This document shows positions 6,560 through 13,604 of a stretch of DNA of 47,658 nt, piece by piece (position 1 is the first letter of the stretch; each line of letters opens with the position of its first letter). The notes below the pieces were generated by a model. The model saw only the letters and a list, made by a program, of their open reading frames with translations. It was not told where the DNA came from and did not search any database. This DNA comes from Elusimicrobiota bacterium (lineage in GTDB: Bacteria; Elusimicrobiota; UBA8919), in NCBI GenBank assembly GCA_016928195.1, contig JAFGLF010000034.1:1-47658 (forward strand). Direction: 5' to 3'. A program made the translations under genes and the position numbers.

Positions 6560-7597
6560 ATGGAAGATTTTGGAAAAAAAGCTATAGAAGAAATATTGAA
6601 AATCGGGAATCTGGAAGAACTTGAAAAGGTTCGTCTTAAATATATCGGAAGAAAAGGCATTATTACTGAAAAATTGTCCAATATTTCAAAGATGCCTCTG
6701 GAAGAAAGAAAAAAAGCCGGTAAAGAATTGAATATTATTAAACAGAATATTACGGAAGAGATAGAAAAACAAAAAAACGTGTTAAAGAAAAAAAAATTTC
6801 AATCTACAGAATGTCCGGAAGGTATGAATGATGTTACGCTTCCCGGTAAACCTTTTGATGTAGGGAAAATTCATCCGTTAATTCAGGTTATGAATGAAGT
6901 AAAAGAGGTTTTTTTGGGTCTTGGTTTTACGGTTGCAACAGGACCTGATAAGGAAACAGATTATTATAACTTTACCGCATTGAATATTCCGAAAGACCAT
7001 CCGTCAAGAGATATTCAGGATACATTCTACATTAAAACCAAAGAACCCAAGAACTCAAAAACTCAAGAACTGTTGTTGAGAACCCATACAAGTCCTGTGC
7101 AGGTAAGAGTGATGGAAAAGCAAAAACCGCCTGTACGTATAATAGTACCGGGCAGGGTTTACCGTCATGAAGCAGTTGATGCATCGCATTCGTTTGTCTT
7201 CCATCAGGTTGAAGGACTTGCGGTTGACGAAGGGATAACATTTTCGGATTTAAAGGCAGTGCTTGAAATTTTTGTTAAAAAGGTGTTTGGCAAGGATGTT
7301 CCGACAAGGTTCAGGCCGAGTTATTTTCCTTTTACGGAACCTTCTGCGGAGATTGATATACAGTGTCAAATCTGCAGAGGAAGCGGCTGTAGTGTATGTA
7401 AACAGACAGGCTGGGTTGAACTTCTCGGCTGTGGTATGGTCAATCCAAAGGTTTTTGAATTCGTAAAATATGATACTGGAAAATATACAGGATATGCTTT
7501 TGGAATAGGTATTGAACGTATAGCCATGGTGAAGTATAGAATTAACGATATGCGTCTTTTTTACGAGAACGATTTAGAGTTTCTAAAACAGTTTTAA
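6560..7597 (+). CDS. pheS: Phenylalanyl-tRNA synthetase alpha subunit
   Basis: Catalytic subunit of the heterotetrameric PheRS. The 345-residue product has an N-terminal coiled coil and class II motifs: TGPDKETDYYNFTALNIP, LLLRTHTSPVQVR, VYRHEAVDASHSF and GIGIERIAMVKYRI. The start is ATG 6560 rather than the in-frame TTG 6548, which lies in the hairpin. Between DTFYI and LLLRTHTS there are extra residues (around KEPKNSKTQE). They are encoded by repeat words AAGAACTCAAAAACTCAAG at 7040-7071, an in-frame element. Unusually, pheT is not next door but starts 7.2 kb downstream. Confidence 0.96.
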   Translation: MEDFGKKAIEEILKIGNLEELEKVRLKYIGRKGIITEKLSNISKMPLEERKKAGKELNIIKQNITEEIEKQKNVLKKKKFQSTECPEGMNDVTLPGKPFDVGKIHPLIQVMNEVKEVFLGLGFTVATGPDKETDYYNFTALNIPKDHPSRDIQDTFYIKTKEPKNSKTQELLLRTHTSPVQVRVMEKQKPPVRIIVPGRVYRHEAVDASHSFVFHQVEGLAVDEGITFSDLKAVLEIFVKKVFGKDVPTRFRPSYFPFTEPSAEIDIQCQICRGSGCSVCKQTGWVELLGCGMVNPKVFEFVKYDTGKYTGYAFGIGIERIAMVKYRINDMRLFYENDLEFLKQF

Positions 7598-8260
7598 ATG
7601 GAAAATCTTGACTTTTCCGTAATAACATATATAACAGTTTTTTTCAGCGGTGTGCTTGCCAGTTTTACTCCCTGCGTATATCCATTGATACCGATTGTGG
7701 TTAGTGTCATAGGTATAGATAGAAGTAAAAGCAGGCTTTCCGGCTTATCTCTTTCGGCATCCTATGTTTTAGGACTCTCAATCACATATACGATTTTAGG
7801 TGCCATTGCTTCGCTCACTGGAATTTTTTTTGGAAAAATACAAACAAGCCCGGTTACAAATATTATTGTTGGAATTATAATAATCCTTATGGGTTTGTGG
7901 ATGCTGGATGTCATTAATATTCCTATACCTGTTGTTTCAACCCCTAGATTTTCAAAAAAAGGAATTTTGGCTGCATTTACAGTGGGTTTTATTTCGGGAT
8001 TTGTAGCTGCACCCTGTACTACTCCGGTTTTGGGGACAATTTTAACCCTTGTTGCCGCCAGACAGAACATTCTTTTTGGTACCACTCTTTTGTTTGTTTT
8101 TGCCCTTGGTATGGGAATGCTGTTGGTAATTGTCGGGACATTTACCGGAGCCGTAATCCCGAAATCAGGTAAATGGATGTTAATTGTTAAAAAGGTGTTT
8201 GCTTTTTTGATGATTGTTTTAGGAGCATATTTCCTGTTTTTAGCCGGGAAGTACTCCTAA
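7598..8260 (+). CDS. CcdA/DsbD-like thiol-disulfide membrane transporter
   Basis: A 220-residue integral membrane protein with six predicted helices. Two conserved cysteines sit in the typical SFTPCVYPLIP and AAPCTTPVLG motifs. These proteins carry electrons from cytoplasmic thioredoxin across the inner membrane for cytochrome c maturation or periplasmic disulfide reduction. It lacks the periplasmic domains of full DsbD, so it is closest to CcdA. The ATG directly abuts the pheS stop, so translation is probably coupled. No partner thioredoxin or cytochrome gene is visible here. Confidence 0.88.
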   Translation: MENLDFSVITYITVFFSGVLASFTPCVYPLIPIVVSVIGIDRSKSRLSGLSLSASYVLGLSITYTILGAIASLTGIFFGKIQTSPVTNIIVGIIIILMGLWMLDVINIPIPVVSTPRFSKKGILAAFTVGFISGFVAAPCTTPVLGTILTLVAARQNILFGTTLLFVFALGMGMLLVIVGTFTGAVIPKSGKWMLIVKKVFAFLMIVLGAYFLFLAGKYS

Positions 8261-8261
8261 C

Positions 8262-8395
8262 CAAGAAAACATATCGATGATATGGTGATATGTAAACCCG
8301 TCTGCAACGCCTGTGGCGTAGCCACAGCGGGCAGGTATGTAAAAACCTTTAACCGTATCAGCATATCAACATGTAAACATATTTACGGTCGTTGG
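8262..8395 (+). repeat. Family C word hairpin (GATATGTTGATATG / CATATCAAC) with nested palindrome
   Basis: Left-arm words ATATCGATGATATGGTGATATG face right-arm words CGTATCAGCATATCAACATG. Nested at 8303-8335 is a GC-rich palindrome whose core TGTGGCGTAGCCACA (8312-8326) is identical to the core at 17255-17269. It separates the CcdA-like gene from rbfA. Related copies are at 19958 and 29277 and inside rsmE, mtaB and the last outer-membrane gene. Confidence 0.75.
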
Positions 8396-8409
8396 TATTT
8401 TTAAATCAT

Positions 8410-8826
8410 ATGAGTGAATTGCGGTGTACCAGAATCTCTGAACTTTTAAGAGGAATGATATCCGAAATTTTCACGAGACATCTGCGTGATGAAATAGGTT
8501 TTACAACAATTACGGAAATAAAAATTACTCCTGATTTACGTAATGCAACTGTTTACTACAGTGTTTTGGGCAGTGATGAGGAAAAAGAAAAAACGGCAGT
8601 TGTTCTTGAAAATGCACGGCCTTTTATTAATAGTCAAATCGGCAGAAACCTGCATATTAAGTATACACCCGTCATAAAGTTTGAATATGATGAAACTCCT
8701 GCACGTGCTTCCCGTGTTTTTGAACTTCTGAACCAGATAGAGGAGGAGAAAATTGCTAAAAGTACCAAAAAAATATCTAAAAAACCTCGCCGATATAAAA
8801 AACGTTCTAAAAAACGCAAAAAATAA
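8410..8826 (+). CDS. rbfA: Ribosome-binding factor A
   Basis: A KH-like 30S maturation factor that binds 16S rRNA near helix 1. The 138-residue product starts MSELRCTRISELLRGMISEI. It contains VTEIKITPDLRNATVYYSV-like strands and the family's IKYTPVIKFEYDETP segment. It ends in a strongly basic tail (KKPRRYKKRSKKRKK). The rbfA-nrnA-truB-ribF order is the common nusA-infB-rbfA downstream module. No good ribosome site is seen at the start; a family C hairpin lies just upstream. Its last 74 nt overlap nrnA. Confidence 0.9.
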   Translation: MSELRCTRISELLRGMISEIFTRHLRDEIGFTTITEIKITPDLRNATVYYSVLGSDEEKEKTAVVLENARPFINSQIGRNLHIKYTPVIKFEYDETPARASRVFELLNQIEEEKIAKSTKKISKKPRRYKKRSKKRKK

Positions 8827-9784
8827 GGCTTTTTTCGTAACAGGACACAGAAGACCTGATGGCGATGTAATCGGCAGCATGCTGGCGGTATATTCGCTAT
8901 TAAAACGTCTTAGGAAGAATGTTTTTTTATACAACTATGACCCTGTCCCATCCTTTTTAAGGTTCCTCCCGTATTCGGAAAAAATAAAAGTCAGCAAAAA
9001 AGTAGAAAAGAAATTCGATGTTTCCATAATATTGGAGTGTCCGGAAGTTAGGCGTTTTGGTAATATAATAGATATAAAAAAACAGGTAAAGAACACTATA
9101 AATATAGATCACCATCCCGGTAACGGAAGTCAGGCAAATTGGGCGGATTTGAACTGGGTTGATGCGGGTTCTGCTTCACTTGCAGAAATGGTTTTTTATA
9201 TGTTTAAGTTTTTAAAAATGCCTTTAACAAAGGAAGAGGCTGTATTGCTTTATACGGGAATTGTTACGGATACACATAATTTTAGACAGATAAATACCAC
9301 AGCTCAATCGCATATTATAGCATCAGAACTTTTAAGTTGCGGAGTTGAGCCTGCAGAGATTGAAAAACATGTGTACGGGACAAGGACACTTAATGCGCTT
9401 CATCTTCTGGGAGCAGCATTGGGTAATATTAAAACCGATAAAACCGGGAAGATTGCATATACAACGGTTAAAATGGAGGATTTTGGAAAAACAAAAGCAT
9501 CTGCGGAGGATACAGAAGAAATTGTCAATTATCCTGGGATGGTTCCGGGTGTATTTGTATGGCTGCTTTTTAGGGAAATGCGTTCGCCGGCCGGCGAAGA
9601 TCTTGTTAAAGTGAGTTTTCGTTCCGCAAAGAAAATAGATGTTAATAGAATTGCCAATAAATTTGGCGGAGGCGGTCATAAAAATGCAGCAGGATGTATC
9701 ATTAACGGCGGAATAGACAGTGTTATAGACAGAGTAATTTGTTTGGTTTCGGATGAACTTGGGAAAGACGATGCAGACAGATGA
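8753..9784 (+). CDS. nrnA: DHH/DHHA1 family oligoribonuclease NrnA-like
   Basis: A Mn-dependent phosphoesterase that degrades nanoRNA and/or 3'-phosphoadenosine phosphate. The 343-residue product shows the DHH-domain motifs TGHRRPDGDVIGSM, NIDHHPGN and YTGIVTDTHNFRQ, and the DHHA1 motif FGGGGHKNAAG at the C-terminus. The start is TTG 8753, chosen because AGAGGAGGAG lies a few bases upstream. That gives a long overlap with the end of rbfA, so the two are probably translationally coupled. The position between rbfA and truB is typical for nrnA. Confidence 0.92.
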   Translation: MLKVPKKYLKNLADIKNVLKNAKNKAFFVTGHRRPDGDVIGSMLAVYSLLKRLRKNVFLYNYDPVPSFLRFLPYSEKIKVSKKVEKKFDVSIILECPEVRRFGNIIDIKKQVKNTINIDHHPGNGSQANWADLNWVDAGSASLAEMVFYMFKFLKMPLTKEEAVLLYTGIVTDTHNFRQINTTAQSHIIASELLSCGVEPAEIEKHVYGTRTLNALHLLGAALGNIKTDKTGKIAYTTVKMEDFGKTKASAEDTEEIVNYPGMVPGVFVWLLFREMRSPAGEDLVKVSFRSAKKIDVNRIANKFGGGGHKNAAGCIINGGIDSVIDRVICLVSDELGKDDADR

Positions 9785-9915
9785 GAAACACAGATGAAAA
9801 CAGATGAAGTCACGGATTCAGACAGGTGTAAATCTCTGTCCGATCCGCTGTGGCGGAGTCAGGCGGGTATTTGTATCCGAAATAATCCGTCTAAATCTGC
9901 GTTTTTATCTGTTTG
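9785..9915 (+). repeat. Word hairpin (CACAGATGAAAACAGATGA / ATCTGCGTTTTTATCTG)
   Basis: Left-arm words ACAGATGA and GTCACGGATTCAGACAG face right-arm words AAATAATCCGTCTAAATCTGCG and TTTATCTGTTT. A GC-rich palindrome (CCGCTGTGGCGGAGTCAGGCGGG, split) is nested around 9848-9870. It lies between nrnA and truB. No clear Shine-Dalgarno is visible on either side for truB. Confidence 0.7.
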
Positions 9916-9933
9916 AATCGCAGTTATTATTTT

Positions 9934-10566
9934 ATGGGAAAAGTTCTTTTAATAAACAAACCGCAAGGCATTACTTCTTATGATGTGATAAGGGTTATTA
10001 AAAGAAAACTTTGTCCCAAGAAAGTAGGTCATGCCGGTACACTCGACCCTCTTGCCACCGGGTTGCTTATTGTTTTAATTGATGACGCAACCAAACAGGC
10101 CGCAGAATTCACAAATCTAAATAAAGAATATTTTGTAAAGATGTGCCTTGGTATTAAAACCGATACAGGTGATTTAGACGGTAAAATTGTAGAGGAATGC
10201 AATGTCCCGGAACTGAAACAAAAAGAAATAAAGACAGTTTTAAAAAAATTCAAAGGAAGAATAAAACAGAAGCCGCACATATATTCTGCCGTGAAATATA
10301 AAGGCAGAAAACTTTATGAATATGCACGTGCAGGAATAAAAGTAAACATTAAATCCCGCGATATTGAAATAAACGAGATTAAGCTTCTGGGATATGATAA
10401 TAAAGAAATTACAATAAAAGTTAATTGTTCAAAAGGGACATATATAAGGAAATTGGTTGAGGATATAGCAGAAAAACTTAAAACCTGTGCTGTTGTGAGT
10501 GAGCTTGTGAGAACAAAGATCGGAAAGTACTGTGTATCAGATGCAATTAGTTTAGAGAATTTATGA
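9934..10566 (+). CDS. truB: tRNA pseudouridine(55) synthase
   Basis: Makes pseudouridine 55 in the T loop of tRNAs. The 210-residue product has the KPQGITSYDVIRVIKR start and the catalytic aspartate in GHAGTLDPLATGLL. Further motifs are YSAVKYKGRKLYEYAR and KGTYIRKLVEDIAEKL. It is shorter than E. coli TruB because the C-terminal PUA extension is lacking, as in many minimal TruBs. The start is ATG 9934, where the conserved MGKVLLINKPQG begins. Confidence 0.95.
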   Translation: MGKVLLINKPQGITSYDVIRVIKRKLCPKKVGHAGTLDPLATGLLIVLIDDATKQAAEFTNLNKEYFVKMCLGIKTDTGDLDGKIVEECNVPELKQKEIKTVLKKFKGRIKQKPHIYSAVKYKGRKLYEYARAGIKVNIKSRDIEINEIKLLGYDNKEITIKVNCSKGTYIRKLVEDIAEKLKTCAVVSELVRTKIGKYCVSDAISLENL

Positions 10567-10582
10567 AGAGTTAGATAATATG

Positions 10583-10702
10583 ACCCCACCACCTGCCTTT
10601 GCTCCGATGAAACATCGGAGCAAGAAGTGAGTGGACAGATGGTGGGGAAGTGTACGATATTAGAGATAGAAGCCCTATGGGCTTTAGGCAGGTGGTGGGG
10701 TG
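10583..10702 (+). promoter_or_regulatory. RBS-sequestering hairpin in front of ribF
   Basis: ACCCCACCACCTGCCT (10583-10598) is a perfect 16-bp complement of AGGCAGGTGGTGGGGT (10686-10701). The second arm contains the only ribosome site and overlaps the GTG start of ribF. Inside is a perfect 11-bp hairpin, TTGCTCCGATG/CATCGGAGCAA (10599-10623). There is also a second GGTGGGG near 10638, which could pair with the left arm instead and release the start site. The outer arms share 13 bp with the element at 17239-17296. Confidence 0.75.
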
Positions 10703-11557
10703 AAAAAAAAAGTTATAGCAATAGGAATGTTTGACGGTATTCATTCCGGACATCAGAAAGTTTTAAAATCCGCAGTCGATTATGCAAGGCGAAATAAGGC
10801 TGAGAGTATTGTTTTTACATTTGACCGTATACCGCAGAAGCAGCATGGCAATATTACCGTGCTAAATGAAAAAGCCGAATTTATAAAATCTATCGGGATC
10901 GACAGAGTTATAATTATTCCTTTTGAAAGAATAAAGAACCTTTCAGCAGATAGATTTTGCAGGCTATATCTCGGGAATTGTCTTGTTGTTGTTGTTGGTT
11001 ATAATTTTAGATTTGGAAGAAACAGGGAAGGAAGTATAGGGGATATAAAGAATGTTTGTAAAAATGTTATTGTGATAAATCCTGTAAAAAGCAGCGGGCA
11101 TATTGTATCGTCGACAGGTATAAAAAAACTTTTAATATCCGGAAGAATAGAAACAGTAAATAAACTGTTAAACAGAAGATATAGTTTTTACGGACGGGTT
11201 GTTGAAGGATTCGGCTGGGGCAGGAAGCTTGGTTTCTCGACCGCAAATGTATTGGTTGATGATAATAAAATATTACCCGAAGGTATTTTTATAGCTGTTG
11301 TACAGATAGGAATAAAAAAATATAAGGCGGCGGTATATATAGGGAAAAGACCGACATTCGGCGGCAAGGTTAAATCTGTTGAAGCATATATATTGAATTT
11401 TTCAAAAAAGATATATGGCAAGCAGATAAAAGTGGAACTGATTTCGAAAATAAGAAATGATAGAAAGTTTTCTTCTGAAGAAAAGCTTGTCAGGGGAATC
11501 GAGAGAGATTTGGGAATATTAAAAGTATATTTTAAAAAGCATAAAAATAAATATTGA
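10700..11557 (+). CDS. ribF: Bifunctional riboflavin kinase / FAD synthetase
   Basis: Converts riboflavin to FMN and FMN to FAD. The 285-residue product has the adenylyltransferase domain (AIGMFDGIHSGHQKVL, VVGYNFRFGRNREG, SSTGIKKLLISGRI). The flavokinase domain follows (GRVVEGFGWGRKLGFSTANV, VYIGKRPTFGG, VELISKIRNDRKF). The GTG 10700 start directly follows AGGTGGTGGG, itself in the arm of the sequestering hairpin. The truB-ribF order is normal. No FMN riboswitch signature is seen, so any control would act through the hairpin. Confidence 0.94.
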   Translation: MKKKVIAIGMFDGIHSGHQKVLKSAVDYARRNKAESIVFTFDRIPQKQHGNITVLNEKAEFIKSIGIDRVIIIPFERIKNLSADRFCRLYLGNCLVVVVGYNFRFGRNREGSIGDIKNVCKNVIVINPVKSSGHIVSSTGIKKLLISGRIETVNKLLNRRYSFYGRVVEGFGWGRKLGFSTANVLVDDNKILPEGIFIAVVQIGIKKYKAAVYIGKRPTFGGKVKSVEAYILNFSKKIYGKQIKVELISKIRNDRKFSSEEKLVRGIERDLGILKVYFKKHKNKY

Positions 11558-11582
11558 CATATATATAAGCCAGTTGTAAAAT
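11554..11582 (+). promoter_or_regulatory. Promoter of wecB (leaderless type)
   Basis: TTGACA (11554-11559) overlaps the ribF stop codon. After a 17-nt spacer comes TAAAAT (11577-11582). A transcript would start about 7 nt later, at or next to ATG 11590. No ribosome site precedes that ATG, so a leaderless mRNA is the simplest reading. Confidence 0.65.
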
Positions 11583-11589
11583 GAATAAA

Positions 11590-12789
11590 ATGAATACTAG
11601 AAAGATTCTATGTGTTTTTGGGACAAGGCCGGAAGCAATAAAAATGGCACCGGTTGTTAAAAAACTCCAAATTTCAAACTCCAAATTTCAAATCAGAGTC
11701 TGTGTTACTGCACAGCATAGGTATCTGCTGGATGATGTGCTGAAAACATTTGCTATAAAACCTGACTATGATTTAAATATAATGACGGAAAATCAGACGC
11801 TTTTTTATATAACTACTAAAGTCATTGGCCGCATGGAAGCTGTTTTGGAAAAAGAGAAACCGGATTTGGTGCTCGTACATGGGGATACAACCACCACACT
11901 TGCTGCGGCATTGGCAGCTTTCTACAAAAAAATAGCGATAGGACATGTTGAAGCAGGTTTACGAACACATAGTAAATTTAATCCTTATCCTGAAGAAATA
12001 AACCGGCTGATGACCGATTCGATCTGTGATATGCATTTTTGTCCTACCAGTACTGCGAAAAAAGCACTTCTTAGTGAAAATATAAATCCTAAAAATATTT
12101 TCATAACCGGGAATACCGTTATAGACGCACTGCATATGATTTTAAAGAAAAAACACAAATTCCAAAATAAGATCCTGCGTAAGATGTTCAATTCGGAATT
12201 CGTCCGCCGCGGCGGACGGAATTCGAAATTGATACTAATTACTGCTCATCGAAGAGAGAATTTCGGCAAGCCGATAAGAAATATTTGCAAAGCAATAAAA
12301 CGGATCGCTGCTAAATATCCGGATTTCAAAATTGTTTATCCTGTACATCCGAATCCGAACATAAAAATTCCTGTAAAGAAAATATTGGGGAAGACAAGAA
12401 ATGTATTCTTAACATCCCCGCTCAATTATCCAGATTTTTCGAATCTTATGAAAAACGCGTATTTTATACTTACCGATTCAGGAGGGTTACAGGAGGAAGC
12501 TCCCGCATTGTGTAGGCCGGTTCTTGTAATGAGATGTGCTACAGAAAGGCCGGAGGCGGTAGCTGCGGGTACTGTTAAAATAATCGGTGTTAACGAAAGC
12601 AGGATTTATAATGAGGTTTCCAAATTAATAAATAATAATAAATATTATAAAAAAATGGCTGTCCGTGGACGGCTGAATCCGTACGGGGACGGCTTGGCAT
12701 CAGATAGAACTGTTGGATTTATTGAGTATTACTTTGGTTTGAAGAATAGGAAACCGGGAGAGTTTTATGTCAGAACCAAAAAAATTTAA
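11590..12789 (+). CDS. wecB: UDP-N-acetylglucosamine 2-epimerase (non-hydrolysing)
   Basis: Interconverts UDP-GlcNAc and UDP-ManNAc for surface polysaccharides. The 399-residue product has the family motifs GTRPEAIKMAPVVKKL, VLVHGDTTTTLAAALAAFY, GHVEAGLRTHSKFNPYPEE, LITAHRRENFG and LTDSGGLQEEAPALCRPVLV. I prefer ATG 11590 to ATG 11581 because the -10 box overlaps the latter. Two repeat pieces are read in frame. CTCCAAATTTCAAACTCC-type words at 11663-11698 give QISNSKFQI. The perfect 18-bp palindrome 12201-12218 gives FVRRGGRN. No other polysaccharide gene is adjacent. Confidence 0.94.
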   Translation: MNTRKILCVFGTRPEAIKMAPVVKKLQISNSKFQIRVCVTAQHRYLLDDVLKTFAIKPDYDLNIMTENQTLFYITTKVIGRMEAVLEKEKPDLVLVHGDTTTTLAAALAAFYKKIAIGHVEAGLRTHSKFNPYPEEINRLMTDSICDMHFCPTSTAKKALLSENINPKNIFITGNTVIDALHMILKKKHKFQNKILRKMFNSEFVRRGGRNSKLILITAHRRENFGKPIRNICKAIKRIAAKYPDFKIVYPVHPNPNIKIPVKKILGKTRNVFLTSPLNYPDFSNLMKNAYFILTDSGGLQEEAPALCRPVLVMRCATERPEAVAAGTVKIIGVNESRIYNEVSKLINNNKYYKKMAVRGRLNPYGDGLASDRTVGFIEYYFGLKNRKPGEFYVRTKKI

Positions 12790-12844
12790 AAAAGGAAAAC
12801 ATGTTTATACTAAATGGGGTCCGAATATAAAGGAGGTAAAAACT

Positions 12845-13150
12845 ATGGCAGAATCAAACGTACAAAAACAGGGACAGATTCAGATCGAAGTTGATGATAC
12901 TACGGCGCAGGGGCTTTATTCCAATCTTGCATTTATTGCACACAGTGAGACAGAGTTTACAGTTGATTTTATCTATGTACAGCCTCAACAGCCTAAGGCA
13001 AAGGTAAGGGCAAGGATAATATCATCTCCTATTCACACAAAGAAGTTGATGCAGGCACTTTCGGATAATATTAAAAAATATGAACAGAAATTCGGTGAGA
13101 TAAAAGTTCCTATGATATTGGATAAAAAGGTGGGGTTCGGTAACGCATAA
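12845..13150 (+). CDS. DUF3467 family protein
   Basis: A 101-residue protein of unknown function. The DUF3467 pattern is clear: YSNLAFIAHSETEFTVDFIY, the basic VRARIISSPIHTKKLMQAL and the following amphipathic helix to KYEQKFGEIK. AAAGGAGG (12829-12836) lies 8 nt before ATG 12845 and decides the start. An in-frame ATG at 12767 would add 26 residues overlapping the end of wecB. Nothing in the neighbourhood indicates a function. Confidence 0.88.
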   Translation: MAESNVQKQGQIQIEVDDTTAQGLYSNLAFIAHSETEFTVDFIYVQPQQPKAKVRARIISSPIHTKKLMQALSDNIKKYEQKFGEIKVPMILDKKVGFGNA

Positions 13151-13385
13151 AGGTCGTTTGACAATAGGCGTTCGTCCAGATGCAACATCGGGATCTGACA
13201 CGCCGCGTACATAATATGGTATGGTATAAGGCACGCGTAGCCTACCAGCCAGGAAAACTTTTTTTGAGACGTTCGGCACCAGCTCACTCTGAAATTTGCT
13301 CGTGAATGCTTAATCGCAAATTAAGGCTCTACAAAAAGTGTTTCCTTCGTGGTAACACGAACACGGACTATCTTGGTTGTTGATT
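13151..13385 (+). ncRNA. Unassigned structured non-coding region, candidate RNA
   Basis: A 256-nt gap without a reading frame but with a series of good hairpins. GGCGT/ACGCC encloses CAGAT/ATCTG (13167-13204), and CGCGT/ACGCG follows (about 13203-13238). A run of seven T begins at 13260. Then come AATTTGC/GCAAATT (13291-13322) and TTCGTG/CACGAA closed by a GTAA (GNRA) tetraloop around 13347-13362. It does not use the word vocabulary of the other gaps. I could not match it to tmRNA, SRP RNA, RNase P RNA or a known riboswitch. It ends shortly before the ribosome site of the next gene. Confidence 0.5.
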
Positions 13386-13406
13386 TAAATATTAAAGAGG
13401 TGAAAA

Positions 13407-13604
13407 ATGGCGGAATGTAAGGTTAAGAAAAATTTGGAGCATTGTAACTGCACATATGAACCTTGTTCGCGTAAGGGGATTTGTTGTGAGTGTGTCGCTT
13501 ACCATTTAAGAAACGGTGAACTACCGGCTTGTTTTTTTCCTAAAGACGTGGAAAGGACATATGACAGGTCAATAGCGAAATTTATATCCTGCTATAAAAA
13601 ATGA
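13407..13604 (+). CDS. Small Cys-rich protein (DUF6485-like)
   Basis: A 65-residue protein with eight cysteines, starting after AAAGAGGTG. The pattern [21 protein letters not shown] followed by ELPACFFP (split here) resembles the DUF6485 family as I recall it. It is probably a zinc- or metal-binding domain; function is unknown. It overlaps the following gene by 4 nt, so the two are co-translated. The strong ribosome site and intact frame make it a real gene. Confidence 0.8.
   Translation: MAECKVKKNLEHCNCTYEPCSRKGICCECVAYHLRNGELPACFFPKDVERTYDRSIAKFISCYKK

Noticed and set aside
10567..10699. FMN riboswitch upstream of ribF
   Set aside because: The conserved FMN aptamer blocks are not present; the structure is explained by the repeated CCCCACCACC hairpin.
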